NCBI GenBank assembly: GCA_964630925.1
Contig: CAZVZK010000123.1
Coordinates: forward strand, 1-29,979
Reading direction: 5' to 3'
Source: RGDT01 sp964630925
GTDB taxonomy: Bacteria > Planctomycetota > Planctomycetia > Gemmatales > Gemmataceae
DNA: 29,979 nucleotides
Part shown: piece after piece, positions 7,174-16,094 of the stretch
How positions within the stretch are numbered: position 1 is the first letter of the stretch
How the letters are laid out: every line of letters starts with the position of its first letter
The notes under the pieces: model-generated
Seen by the model: only the letters and a program-made list of their open reading frames with translations
What the model was told of the DNA's origin: nothing
The model's database searches: none
Program-made: the position numbers and the translations under genes

Positions 7174-10100
7174 ATGTCGCGTTGGCTGTCGTTGGCGCTG
7201 CTCTGTGCCCTGATCACCGTCCTCGGCTGCGGCGACCCGCCGAAGCCCATGTCCGACGGCGGCTACGCCAAGAGCGACTCCAAGAAGGAGGGCTCGCCGC
7301 GCGACGTGGCCTGGGATAGGGACGGGCGGGATCCTCGACCCAGGGTGGACCCGCGGGCGGACCCCAAGTCGGATCCCAGGTCGGCCCCCCGGCCGGACTC
7401 CAGCCTGGATCCCAAGTCGCCGCCCCGGAAGAGCGATGATCTGCGGCCCGACCAGAAGAAGGTCGCGGACGAGACCCGGGAAACCGCAGGCAGCCCCCCC
7501 CCGCCGCCCGGCACGGGGGCCGGCACCGGGGGCGGCGTCGGCGAGGGCAGCGGCAGCGGCAAAGGCAAGGACAAGGGCAAAGGCGGCATCATCGTCGGCG
7601 GCGAGAAGCCCGACGACAAGAAAGGCCCACCCAAGGCGCCCGCCGTCTGGAAGCGCGACGCGGCCCGGCCCACGTTCGCGCGTGTCTACGTCGGCGACGG
7701 CAACTCGCTCGAGCTGGTCAGCCTCGACGTGAGCGTGCAGATCGACGGCTCGCGCGCCCGCACCCTCGTCGATCACGTCTTCCGCAACCCGCACGACAAG
7801 ACGCTCGAAGGCACCTTCGAGTACCCGCTGCCCGCCGGGGCCAGCCCGTCTTATTACGCCATGTTCCTCGGCGCCTCACGCGCCACGCCGCCCGCACGCT
7901 TCCAGGCGCCAGGGCCCGGCAAGCCGGCCGTGATCCCCGAGAACCTCGCCCCCGCCCAGCTCGCCCGGCAGATCAACACGGCGGATTGGGGCAAGCTGCA
8001 GGAGGCCCGCGTCGTCGCGCCGGAGAAGGCGGCGGAGGCCTACGAGGAGGTCACGCGGCAGCGCATCGACCCGGCGCTGTTGGAGTACGCCTCGGGGAAC
8101 ACGTTCCGGGGCCGCGTCTTCCCCATCCCGGCCAAGGGGTATAACCGTGTCCTCGTCGCCTACGAGGAGACGCTGCCCGTCGTCGGGGGCCGGCTCGTCT
8201 ACCGCTACCCGCTCCCGGCCACCAAGCTCCAGGAGATGCGCTTCGGCCTGTCCGCCGACGCCAAGCACCTCAAGGAAGTCACCTTCCTGCCGAAGGAGGC
8301 CCGCAAGGACGACTCCGACACCCGCATCGGCATGCAGCACACCTGGAGCGATACGAAGCCCACGGGTGAGGTGGTCTTCTCCGCCAACCCGGCAGACGCC
8401 GGCATCCAGGCGACGAGCGGGCGGGTCGGCGGCGAGGGGCCGGCGTACCTGCACGCCCGGGTGCGGCCCGACCTGCCGAAGGTGGCCGCCGCCGAGCCGT
8501 TCGCCCGGCACGCGGTCTTCCTGCTCGACACGAGCCTGAGCGAGGACCGCGACCGCTTCAACGTCTCGATGAAGCTGCTGGAGGCGATCCTGGCGAAGGA
8601 TGCTGAGATCAAACACTTCAATGTGGTGTGCTTCAACGCGGGGGCGGCGTGGCTGCACCCCAAGGGCTTCCTCCCCAACACCAAGGAGGGCCGCGACACC
8701 GCGCTGTCGCTGCTGGACGGCATCCTCCTTGAAGGGGCCACCGACCTTGGGGCCGCCCTCGACAAGCTGATCGCCCCGCCGTTCCCGCTGGCGAAGGGGA
8801 CGCCTCTGGCGTGCTTCCTGCTGTCGGACGGGCATCTGACCTGGGGCGAGACCGACCCTGCCCGGCTGACGTCACGATTCAGGGTCACCTGCCCGTATCC
8901 CGCCCGCTTCTTCTGCTACCGCACAGGGCTGGGGCAGGAGAACGCCGAGCTGTTCGACGCGCTGACACGCGAGGGCGGCGGGACGTTCCAGGTGTTCGGC
9001 GAGGCCGAGGTGGCCGCCGCGGCCACGGCCCACTCCAGCCAGTGCCTGCAGATCACCGGCGTCACCCTCGAGGGGGCGAAGGAGGTGCTGGTGGCCGGGC
9101 GGCGGGCGGCGGTCTACCCCGGCGGCGAGCTGGTCGTCACCGGGCACTTCGCGAAGCCGGGCAAGGCGAAGGTCGTCGTCAACGGCACGTTCCACGGCAA
9201 GGTGTTCTCGCAGTCGTTCGACTGCGAATCCACCGGCGACAGCGACCTGGCGCCGCGTGCCTGGGGCGAGGTGGCCGTGGCGTCGCTTCTGTCGCTGAAT
9301 GATCCCTGGGTCGAGGGGCTGGTGACGGCGTACTGCCAGCAGTTCAACATCGGCAGCAAGGCGGCGTCGTTCCTGATCCTGGAGACCGAGGCCGACTACA
9401 AGCGCTTCGACATCGACGAGCAGAAGAAGGCGGCCACGGTCAGCGACGTGGGCAAGTACCTCGCGGATGCGTGGGCGGGTCTGGCCAAGGAGCCTTCGCG
9501 CAAGCACCTGCTGGGCCGGCTGCTGTATCTCATCGACCCGAAGACGAAGGTGCTGACCGGGCCGGAGGGTGAGACGCTGCGCAAGATGCTGGAGCTGCTG
9601 AGCGAGGGCGACTGCGAGCTGCCGGCGGCGGCGCTGGAGGGGAAGGTCCGCAAGGAGAAGGACGCGACGGCGGCGTATCTGGAGGGCCGGCGCAAGGACC
9701 GGCGGAACATCCAGACGTACATCGACGAGGCACACCGGCGGGCCAATGACGGTGATGCCGACGGCTCCGTGGTGGCGCTCTCGACGATCCTGGAGGAGCA
9801 CGCGGGCCGGGGCGACGCCCTGCGTCTGGTGGGGTATCGCCTGCTCGACATGCGGTACCCGGGACAGGCGGCGGCGCTCTTCTCGCGCGTGCTGCGGCAG
9901 CGGCCCTTCGAGCCGCACAGTTACCGCGACCTGGCCCGGGCGATGGAGGACGCGGGGCGGTACCCGCTGGCGGCGCTCCTGAACGAGGCGGTGCTGTCGG
10001 GGGCGTGGCACGCGCGGTTCGGCACGTCGCTGAAGACGGTGATGCAGGAGGAGCAGGGCCGGCTGCTGCGGGCGGCGATCAAGGACGGCAAGCTGACGGC

Positions 10101-10518
10101 GGCGCAGAAGGTGGTGTTCGAGAAGCGGCTGCAGACGCTGGGCGGGATGCCGAAGGCGGCGTTGCGGGTGAGCATCACCTGGAACACGGACAACACGGAC
10201 ATCGACCTGCACGTGATCGAGCCGGACGGGACGCGGGTGAATTATCAGGCGAAGGAGAGCAAGAACGGCGGGCGGCTGTCGGAGGACCTGACGCAGGGGT
10301 ACGGCCCGGAGCGGTACCACACGGAGAAGGCGCTGAAGGGCGAGTACAGGGTCGTCGCGCACTACTTCCGGACGAACCCGAACCTGCTGGGGGGCGAGAC
10401 GCACGTGAGCGTGACGGTGACGCGCGACGCGGGGACGGATCGGGAGAAGACGGAGCGGAAGACGGTGATCCTGCGTCGCGAGCACGAGGAACAGGAGGCG
10501 TTCCGCATCCGGTATTGA
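7174..10518 (+). CDS. VIT and von Willebrand factor A domain lipoprotein with C-terminal DUF2135 domain
   Basis: An 1114-residue protein. GGAGG lies 6 bases before ATG 7174. Residues 1-19 form a lipoprotein signal (LCALITVLGC, Cys19), so it is probably membrane-anchored outside the cytoplasm. Residues 20-165 are a low-complexity Asp/Pro/Arg/Lys and Gly/Ser-rich linker. A VIT domain spans about 165-345 (LVDHVFRNPHDKTLEGTFEYP). A vWA domain runs from about 445 to 620 with MIDAS residues: DTSLS near 452, the Thr of GATDLG, and LSDGHLTWG. Residues 830-960 are helical and TPR-like (LRLVGYRLLDMRYPGQAA). Residues 990-1114 match DUF2135/YfaP (VSITWNTDNTDIDLHVIEPDG). The family is thought to bind ligands at the cell surface with metal help; the partner is unknown. 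It stands alone between divergent and convergent neighbours. Confidence 0.92.
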   Translation: MSRWLSLALLCALITVLGCGDPPKPMSDGGYAKSDSKKEGSPRDVAWDRDGRDPRPRVDPRADPKSDPRSAPRPDSSLDPKSPPRKSDDLRPDQKKVADETRETAGSPPPPPGTGAGTGGGVGEGSGSGKGKDKGKGGIIVGGEKPDDKKGPPKAPAVWKRDAARPTFARVYVGDGNSLELVSLDVSVQIDGSRARTLVDHVFRNPHDKTLEGTFEYPLPAGASPSYYAMFLGASRATPPARFQAPGPGKPAVIPENLAPAQLARQINTADWGKLQEARVVAPEKAAEAYEEVTRQRIDPALLEYASGNTFRGRVFPIPAKGYNRVLVAYEETLPVVGGRLVYRYPLPATKLQEMRFGLSADAKHLKEVTFLPKEARKDDSDTRIGMQHTWSDTKPTGEVVFSANPADAGIQATSGRVGGEGPAYLHARVRPDLPKVAAAEPFARHAVFLLDTSLSEDRDRFNVSMKLLEAILAKDAEIKHFNVVCFNAGAAWLHPKGFLPNTKEGRDTALSLLDGILLEGATDLGAALDKLIAPPFPLAKGTPLACFLLSDGHLTWGETDPARLTSRFRVTCPYPARFFCYRTGLGQENAELFDALTREGGGTFQVFGEAEVAAAATAHSSQCLQITGVTLEGAKEVLVAGRRAAVYPGGELVVTGHFAKPGKAKVVVNGTFHGKVFSQSFDCESTGDSDLAPRAWGEVAVASLLSLNDPWVEGLVTAYCQQFNIGSKAASFLILETEADYKRFDIDEQKKAATVSDVGKYLADAWAGLAKEPSRKHLLGRLLYLIDPKTKVLTGPEGETLRKMLELLSEGDCELPAAALEGKVRKEKDATAAYLEGRRKDRRNIQTYIDEAHRRANDGDADGSVVALSTILEEHAGRGDALRLVGYRLLDMRYPGQAAALFSRVLRQRPFEPHSYRDLARAMEDAGRYPLAALLNEAVLSGAWHARFGTSLKTVMQEEQGRLLRAAIKDGKLTAAQKVVFEKRLQTLGGMPKAALRVSITWNTDNTDIDLHVIEPDGTRVNYQAKESKNGGRLSEDLTQGYGPERYHTEKALKGEYRVVAHYFRTNPNLLGGETHVSVTVTRDAGTDREKTERKTVILRREHEEQEAFRIRY

Positions 10519-10545
10519 GGGCGAAGGCGGGCGGTTGCGGGTCGG

Positions 10546-10636
10546 GGTGTTGTCCGCCGCATCTGCTCCCGGACTGGGGGACGGAGAGGGTGGGGTGACG
10601 TGAGGGCCGGGAGCGGATGCCCGGCCCGTCAACACC
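10546..10636. terminator. Long imperfect hairpin between two convergent genes, possible bidirectional terminator
   Basis: GGTGTTG at 10546 pairs with CAACACC ending at 10636, and inside them GCATCTGCTCCCGG pairs with CCGGGAGCGGATGC with one G-T position. The loop is about 33 bases, G-rich. It lies between the end of the vWA gene (10518) and the end of the convergent methyltransferase gene (10690). No T-tract follows on either side, so the terminator role is inferred from position only. Confidence 0.4.
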
Positions 10637-10689
10637 ACCGAATGCTGACCGGCATCCGCGGCTGGCCACACCGCTGGCCATCTTGGCGG

Positions 10690-11925
10690 TCAGGCCGCGC
10701 TGTGCCCCTGCCCCGCCGTGGCCATCAGCATCAGGATGTGGCGGGCGATGGCCTGGGCGAGCAGCGGGGGGACGGCGTTGCCGACCTGGCGGTACATCTC
10801 TGTCTTCGAGCCGGTGAAGCGGAAGGAGTCGGGGAACGACTGGATGCGTGCGGCCTCGCGGACGCTGATGATACGATCTTGCGCGTAATGAATGAAGGTG
10901 CCCCAATGCGGGTCGCACTTCGTCAGGATCGTGCCGGACACCTCGTCCGGGTGGAGGCGGCCGTAGCGGCGGGTGTGGTCGCTCTTGCGGGCGCGCTGCA
11001 TGCCCCTGGGCAGCATGTCATGGGGGATGTCACGCCACGACCCGCCGGGCCGGACGTGGGCGATCCGCGCCTGGTTCACCTTCGCGAGGTTGGCGCTCTC
11101 GTGGTTGTAGAGCGTCTCGGAGTCTCGCGCCCGCCGCTGGTAATCGTTGAGCGGGGGGGACACGTAGTCCATCTCCCCCTCGCCGCCGCCCGAGGGGATC
11201 TCTGGCAGGTCGCCGATGGCCTCTGAGATGGTGACGGGCGGCAGGAGTGCGGTGGCCGGACCGAACAGCCCCGCCTCGGGGACGCCGATGGCGTGGGTGA
11301 AGGTGCAGGTGCGGCCGCCCGTGAAGTTAGTGCGCTTGGTGCTGTAGTGGCGCGGCTCCGGAAGGGATGGCGTGACGCCAGGCAGACGTGTGCCGAGGAT
11401 GACGAGGCGCCAGCGCTCCTGTGGCACGCCGTAATGGGCGGCGTTGAGGATCTTGTACGCCACGCGGTAGCCGGACTGCTCGAACGCGGTGAGGACATCG
11501 CGGAGCGTGGCGCCCTTGTCGAGCGACAGCAGGCCCGGCACGTTCTCCATGACGACGAATTTGGGGCGCAGGCCCTCCAGCACCAGCCGGATGTAATGCC
11601 GGAAGAGGTGGTTGCGGGGGTCGTCCTCGCTGCGGACGGGGGCGTTGATGCTGAACCCCTGGCACGGCGGGCCGCCCATCATCACGTCGATGCCGTCGGC
11701 GGCCTCGGGTGAGGCCTCGGTGATACGGCTCGTGGTGAGCTCCTGGATCGGGCAGACGAACGGGACGGCGTCGGGGGAGTTGAGTCGGAAGGTGGCCGCG
11801 GCGTCGGCGTCGATCTCGTTGAAGAGGAGCGAGCGGTAGCCGGCCTGGTGGAAGCCGACGCTCAGCCCGCCCGCCCCCGCGAACAGGTCGGCGCATGTCG
11901 GCGCGCTCTTCTTCTTTTTCGCCAC
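10690..11925 (-). CDS. DNA (cytosine-5-)-methyltransferase, orphan
   Basis: A 411-residue C5 cytosine methyltransferase transferring a methyl group from S-adenosylmethionine to cytosine in a specific DNA site. Motif I is DLFAGAGGLSVGF (residues 13-25), motif IV GGPPCQGFS with catalytic Cys88, motif VI ENVPG (127-131), motif VIII QERWR (169-173), and motif X GNAVPPLLA near 387-395. The target-recognition region between motifs VIII and X is about 180 residues. Start is GTG at 11925 with a weak GGGAAG site. No restriction endonuclease gene is beside it, so it is either an orphan methyltransferase or the rest of a restriction system was lost. It lies 51 bases after a truncated PIN gene on the same strand. 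Confidence 0.95.
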   Translation of the reverse strand: MAKKKKSAPTCADLFAGAGGLSVGFHQAGYRSLLFNEIDADAAATFRLNSPDAVPFVCPIQELTTSRITEASPEAADGIDVMMGGPPCQGFSINAPVRSEDDPRNHLFRHYIRLVLEGLRPKFVVMENVPGLLSLDKGATLRDVLTAFEQSGYRVAYKILNAAHYGVPQERWRLVILGTRLPGVTPSLPEPRHYSTKRTNFTGGRTCTFTHAIGVPEAGLFGPATALLPPVTISEAIGDLPEIPSGGGEGEMDYVSPPLNDYQRRARDSETLYNHESANLAKVNQARIAHVRPGGSWRDIPHDMLPRGMQRARKSDHTRRYGRLHPDEVSGTILTKCDPHWGTFIHYAQDRIISVREAARIQSFPDSFRFTGSKTEMYRQVGNAVPPLLAQAIARHILMLMATAGQGHSAA

Positions 11926-11976
11926 GTGTGCTTCCCGTTCCGCCGTCCTCGCGCGCGGAGAGGCGCGCCCTCACCC

Positions 11977-12201
11977 TCATTGCTCGTAGCCCGGCACCAG
12001 CGCCTCGTCCACGGCCTCGTCCAATTGCCGCCGCGTCCGCGCCAGCCGCTCGGCCAGCTCCGGCGTGGACCGTAACACCGCCTCGACCCATTCGTCATGA
12101 ATCCGCTCGGTCCAGCGGCCCCGGCACAGGCCGTCCACGGCCAGTTGCATCAGGAAATCCCGGACGGTCTGCGGGGACAGGACGCGGGCGTCGAAGATCA
12201 C
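11977..12201 (-). pseudogene. Truncated PIN-domain protein (N-terminal half only)
   Basis: A 74-residue product from GTG at 12201, with GGGAGGGG just upstream. It matches the N-terminal half of a PIN family that is usually about 180 residues and is partnered by a helix-turn-helix antitoxin: VIFDARVLSP, RWTERIHDEWVEAVL, ERLARTRRQLDEAVDEALVPGYE. The first acidic residue (D4) and the first catalytic Glu region are present, but the C-terminal half that supplies the last two active-site Asp residues is missing: TGA follows GYEQ directly and no continuation is seen in the 51 bases before the methyltransferase gene. It is probably an inactive toxin remnant. The family assignment is from pattern memory. 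Confidence 0.7.
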
Positions 12202-12245
12202 GGCGTCCCCCTCCCGGCCCGCGGCGTGACCGCCCGCCCCCTGGG

Positions 12246-12707
12246 TCAAGAGCCGCGTCCGGCCACCCAGGCCTGATACCCCAGGCCAAGCTCCTGGGCC
12301 TCGCACGTCAACTCGTCGAGGAGCTGCTTGCCGCGGGCCCGCATCTTCTCCTTGGAGCCGAGGACATCGCGGACGGCGATGCGGTGATGCGTGCCCACCA
12401 TGCGGTCCAGCATCGCCCCCTTCTCCAGGAGCCCGACGACGAATGGGCGAGAGACGTTCAGGATACGGGCGGCCTCCCGCGTGCTCACCTCGCCCTCCAG
12501 CGTCATGACGGCCAGGGCATGCCCCTTCTCCATCCCCTCCAATACGCTGAAGATCGCCGCCGCGGCCGGCCTGGAGAGGGTCATCGTGTCCCCCCCAACC
12601 GTTACCTCGACCTCGCCTCCGCGCAGACTCTCGGAGAGTTTCGACCGCAGCCGCCCAGCCCCGACACGGTCTGAATCACTCGGGGTAAGGGTCGGCGTGA
12701 TGGCCAT
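12246..12707 (-). CDS. Helix-turn-helix (excisionase/MerR-type) antitoxin-like protein
   Basis: I place the start at ATG 12707 (MAITPTLTPSDSD), giving 153 residues with GAGGGGG upstream; a longer reading from 12839 would begin in repeat-like DNA. Residues 75-130 form a winged helix-turn-helix (STREAARILNVSRPFVVGLL, then VGTHHRIAVRDVL). A helical tail follows (RARGKQLLDELTCEAQELGLGY). This arrangement is the usual antitoxin and repressor upstream of PIN toxins, and a PIN remnant begins 44 bases downstream. With its toxin broken, the protein may survive as a solitary DNA-binding regulator. Confidence 0.8.
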   Translation of the reverse strand: MAITPTLTPSDSDRVGAGRLRSKLSESLRGGEVEVTVGGDTMTLSRPAAAAIFSVLEGMEKGHALAVMTLEGEVSTREAARILNVSRPFVVGLLEKGAMLDRMVGTHHRIAVRDVLGSKEKMRARGKQLLDELTCEAQELGLGYQAWVAGRGS

Positions 12708-12847
12708 TTCGACATTACCCCCTCGGATCCCGACCGCGAGGATTGTAGGCGGCAGTCGCAACAAGTGCAACACGAGAAACAACCGAACACACATGGCTCG
12801 ACGGGGAAGCAGGGGCGTCCCACGTCTCAACCACCACACCCTGCCAT

Positions 12848-12883
12848 CGGTCCCATCCGTCTCATCGGCCTCATCCGTCCCAG
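12848..12883. repeat. Four 9-bp tandem repeats
   Basis: Four degenerate 9-base units, CGGTCCCAT, CCGTCTCAT, CGGCCTCAT and CCGTCCCAG, stand in the 253-base gap between trmJ and the antitoxin-like gene. The rest of the gap is C-rich with no convincing gene. Such short minisatellites are common between genes in planctomycete genomes; no function is evident. Confidence 0.75.
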
Positions 12884-12960
12884 CGCCCGCACTCCACTCA
12901 CCCGCCTCAACGCCGCTCGCGGGCTCGCGCTCGCGCCCCCTCGGGCGCGCCCCCGCCCCC

Positions 12961-13689
12961 CTACAGCCCCGCCCGCCCGGTCAGCCATTCGATCTGCCGC
13001 GCCAGCCCCAGCAGCAGACGCACCTCCGTCGGCGACGGCCGCGCCCGCGTCAACAGATGCCGGATCGCGTTCCACAACGCCGGCCCGCCGGGGCCGCGCA
13101 GGTACGCCGACCGGTCCAGCGCCGACCGCAGCAGCGACAGCATCCGCTCCTGCTCCTCATACGTCGCCACGTCCGGCGGCGGCCCCGGCGTCCGCGCCAG
13201 CCACGCCCGCCGCACCTCGTACAGGCACACCCCCGCCGCCTGCGCGATGTTCAGCACCGGGTAGTCGTCCGCCGCCGGGATACGCACCAGCAAATGGCAC
13301 TGAAGCGCCTCATCGTTCTCAAGCCCCGTCCGCTCCGGCCCGAACACCAGCGCCGCCGGCCCCGCCGCCATCACCTCCGCCACCGGGGTGCCGGCCTCCG
13401 GCAGCGTCACGGCCGCCTGCCCCCGGTACAGCCCCGCCGTCCGCGCCGACGTGCCCGCCACCAGCAGGCAGTCGCCCACCGCGTCCGCCAGCGATGGCAC
13501 CACACGCGCCGCCCGCAACACCGGCTCGCCGTGGATCGTCGCCAGGGCCAGGGCCTGCTCGTCCAGGTGGTCGGCGTCCGGCGCCACCAGCACCAGCTCG
13601 CGGGCGCCCATGTTGCGCATCACGCGGGCCACCGACCCCACGTTCCCCGCGTGCTGCGGCCGCACCAGCACCACCCGGCAGTTCTCCAT
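12961..13689 (-). CDS. trmJ: tRNA (cytidine/uridine-2'-O-)-methyltransferase, TrmJ-like (SpoU family)
   Basis: A 242-residue SPOUT methyltransferase. The N-terminal signature VLVRPQHAGNVGSVARVMRN carries the RPQHAGNVG motif of TrmJ, and the knot motifs are LVFGPERTGLENDEA and VLNIAQAAGVCLYEVRRA. TrmJ methylates the ribose at tRNA position 32 in E. coli; archaeal and plasmid-borne relatives differ in substrate. The C-terminal 80 residues are helical, as in TrmJ. It starts 4 bases after the stop of the upstream aas-like gene, so the two are probably one operon. TrmJ rather than another SpoU member is my best call from the motif order. Confidence 0.87.
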   Translation of the reverse strand: MENCRVVLVRPQHAGNVGSVARVMRNMGARELVLVAPDADHLDEQALALATIHGEPVLRAARVVPSLADAVGDCLLVAGTSARTAGLYRGQAAVTLPEAGTPVAEVMAAGPAALVFGPERTGLENDEALQCHLLVRIPAADDYPVLNIAQAAGVCLYEVRRAWLARTPGPPPDVATYEEQERMLSLLRSALDRSAYLRGPGGPALWNAIRHLLTRARPSPTEVRLLLGLARQIEWLTGRAGL

Positions 13690-13693
13690 CGCC

Positions 13694-15961
13694 TCACCGC
13701 CGCGCCAGCGCCAGGGCCATGTCCTTGACCGCCTTCAGGTTCATCTTGCCCGTCCCCAGCACCGGGATCTCGTCCACCGGGTGGAAGTCCCGCAGGCCCG
13801 GGATCCACAGGTTCGCCAGCCCACGCTCGGCCAGGGCGTCACACCACCAGCGCACGTCGTGGCCCGTCTCGGCCAGACCCGCCGCCAGGTACAGCACCAC
13901 CACCCGCTCGCCGCGCGACTCGTCCGGCACGCACGACACGGCGCACACACGCTCCGCCACGCCCAGCGCCTCGTGCAGCTCCTCCTCCACACGCTCCAGC
14001 GGCACCATCTCCCCGCCGATCTTCGCGAACCGCGACATCCGCCCCGTGATCGTGATGGACCCCTCCGCATCAATCCGGCCCACGTCGCCGGTGATGTACC
14101 AGCCGTCCTTCATCACCCCCGCCGTGAGGTCGGGCCGATTCAGATAGCCCGTCATCACGTTCGGCCCGGTGAAGACGAGGATGCCCTCCTCCCCCGCCGG
14201 CTGCCACTCATACGTCTCGGGGTGGACGGTGCGGCCCGCCACGCCCGGCAGCGGCGCCCCGACGGTGCCCGAGCGGTTGAACACCTCCACCACGCCGCCG
14301 CACGGCTGGTCCGCGATGTTCGTCGAGACCACCGGCGACAGCTCCGTGCAGCCGTACCCCTCGAGCGGCAGGATGCCGAAGCGGTCCCGGAACTCCGCCG
14401 CCAGGGGCGGCGGCAGCTTCTCCGCCCCGCAGATGAGGATGCGCAACGTCTTGAAGTCGTCCGGCCCGCATTTCCGCAGGCAGAACCGCAGGAACGTGGC
14501 CGTGGACAGGTTCACCGTCGCGGAGTGGTCGCGGCACAGGTCGCCGATCTCCCGCGCCTGCCGCGGGTCGGGGTGGTACACCACCGACGCCCCGAGCTGC
14601 AGCGGCCCCCACAGCGTCACCGTGTACCCGAAGCTGTGGAAGAACGGCAGCACGCCCATCAGCCGGTCCGACGGCACCAGCGTCGCCCACTGCGTGAACC
14701 CCTCCACGTTGCCGACGATGTTGTCGTGCGTCAGCATGATCCCCTTCGGGTCGCCCGTGCTGCCTGACGAGAAGATCACCGTGGCCAGGTCGTCCATCCC
14801 GTGGCCCGACAGCCCCAGGACGAAGTGGTCGAGGAGCCATCCGGGCAGGACGAGGACCGAGACGAACGCCCAGAACTTGTCCCACGACGACACCAGCGGC
14901 AGCAAATCCTCCAGCAGGATGACCTCGATCCCCGGCCCGAAGTCCATCGGCATGCGGGCGAGGAACCGCTTCGCCGTGATGACGTGCTTGCACGCACACT
15001 GCGCCAGAGACGACCTCACGCCCTCGGCGCTCGTGGTGTAGTTGAGGTTGACCGCCGTCTTGCCCAGCAGCGCGAGCGCGACGTTGGCCAGGGCCGCCCC
15101 GCGCCCCGGCGGCAGCCAGATGCCCACCATCTTCTCCGCGCCCAGCATCCTCCGCAGCAGACGCGACAGGCACACGGAGCCGACATACGCCTTGGCGTAA
15201 TTCATGTCCTGGCCGGGCGCCGTGCTGTCGATCCAGCACGGGCTGAACGGCCTGCGGGCGGCGGTGCGGACGAACTGCCGATGCACCGGCAGCCGCCGCG
15301 GCTTACGGGCGATGGCCGCCCGCGCCGACAGCTCCTGCATCTGCTGCCGCGCCTCGGCCGCCGTCGCCCCCGCCGGCAACGTCCGCCCGAACGTCACCTC
15401 CACGACGCACGGCCAGCGGGGCGGCCACTTGCGCACGAACGTCCCGCCGTGCATGGCGAACAGGCTGCCGGTGGGCTGGATGAGGCAGGCGGGGACGATG
15501 GGCACCTTCTTGCGGGCGGTGAGCGTGTCGAGGACACGCGACGCCGGCCACTCGCCCCCGTCCGACGTGCGGCACCCCTGCGCCAGCACGCAGACGACCT
15601 CACCCGCCTCCAGGCAGGCCGCGGCCCGCGCCAAAGCGTCCTCGACGGCCCGCGAATCCTCCCCCTGCATCGTCACCGCGCCGGCCCGGCGGAGCAGCCA
15701 CCCCGGGAGCCCACGCGATGTCCACCCGGCGAGGATCAGGAACCGCACGCGCCGCGGCGCCGCCACCAGCAGGATCAGCCAGCCGAGGTACGAGAGCGGC
15801 GAAGAGAGGATGATGGCGGGGCCCGGGGGGACGGTGCCTTCGACGCGCAGCCACAGCACCGACCGCGTCACGAAGCGCATCACCAGACGCAGCGCGTAGT
15901 ACGGCCAGCAGACCGCCAACAGGGTTAGCGCAGCCAGCAGGATCGACAGCCCGATGATCAC
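13694..15961 (-). CDS. Aas-like fusion: PlsC-type acyltransferase domain (degenerate) plus acyl-ACP/CoA synthetase domain
   Basis: A 755-residue protein with a PlsC-like N-terminal domain (residues 1-220, starting with a membrane helix) and an AMP-binding ligase domain (about 250-755). The ligase domain is complete in its motifs: FSSGSTGDPKG near 398, GYGCTELSP, WYITGDVGRID, and the catalytic Lys in LGTGKMNLK at the end. In E. coli, Aas reacylates lysophosphatidylethanolamine using acyl-ACP made by its ligase part. The acyltransferase motifs look lost: where HxxxxD is expected the protein has PLSYLG (55-60), and EGxxS is replaced by AQGCRTS (Q128). The ligase may act alone. GTG start at 15961 follows GAGGG. 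Followed after 4 bases by trmJ. Confidence 0.85.
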   Translation of the reverse strand: MIIGLSILLAALTLLAVCWPYYALRLVMRFVTRSVLWLRVEGTVPPGPAIILSSPLSYLGWLILLVAAPRRVRFLILAGWTSRGLPGWLLRRAGAVTMQGEDSRAVEDALARAAACLEAGEVVCVLAQGCRTSDGGEWPASRVLDTLTARKKVPIVPACLIQPTGSLFAMHGGTFVRKWPPRWPCVVEVTFGRTLPAGATAAEARQQMQELSARAAIARKPRRLPVHRQFVRTAARRPFSPCWIDSTAPGQDMNYAKAYVGSVCLSRLLRRMLGAEKMVGIWLPPGRGAALANVALALLGKTAVNLNYTTSAEGVRSSLAQCACKHVITAKRFLARMPMDFGPGIEVILLEDLLPLVSSWDKFWAFVSVLVLPGWLLDHFVLGLSGHGMDDLATVIFSSGSTGDPKGIMLTHDNIVGNVEGFTQWATLVPSDRLMGVLPFFHSFGYTVTLWGPLQLGASVVYHPDPRQAREIGDLCRDHSATVNLSTATFLRFCLRKCGPDDFKTLRILICGAEKLPPPLAAEFRDRFGILPLEGYGCTELSPVVSTNIADQPCGGVVEVFNRSGTVGAPLPGVAGRTVHPETYEWQPAGEEGILVFTGPNVMTGYLNRPDLTAGVMKDGWYITGDVGRIDAEGSITITGRMSRFAKIGGEMVPLERVEEELHEALGVAERVCAVSCVPDESRGERVVVLYLAAGLAETGHDVRWWCDALAERGLANLWIPGLRDFHPVDEIPVLGTGKMNLKAVKDMALALARR

Positions 15962-16094
15962 GCGCGGCCCTCATGCCTTGTTGGCAGGATAACCGCCCCG
16001 CCCGATCCGTCAAGGCGGGCGCGTCCCCCCTGGCCGCCGCCGCCCCGCCCCGCGATGATACCCCACACCCGCCCCACACCCCGCCGAGGCCACC

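Noticed and set aside
8872..10671. Long open frame on the minus strand opposite the vWA gene (and similar long frames at 3443-5863, 12391-13728, 18639-20477, 20351-22081 and 21915-24581).
   Set aside because: They mirror real genes with recognised domains on the other strand, are rich in Arg, Pro, His and Gln as expected of shadow frames in G+C-rich DNA, and show no domain or start signal.
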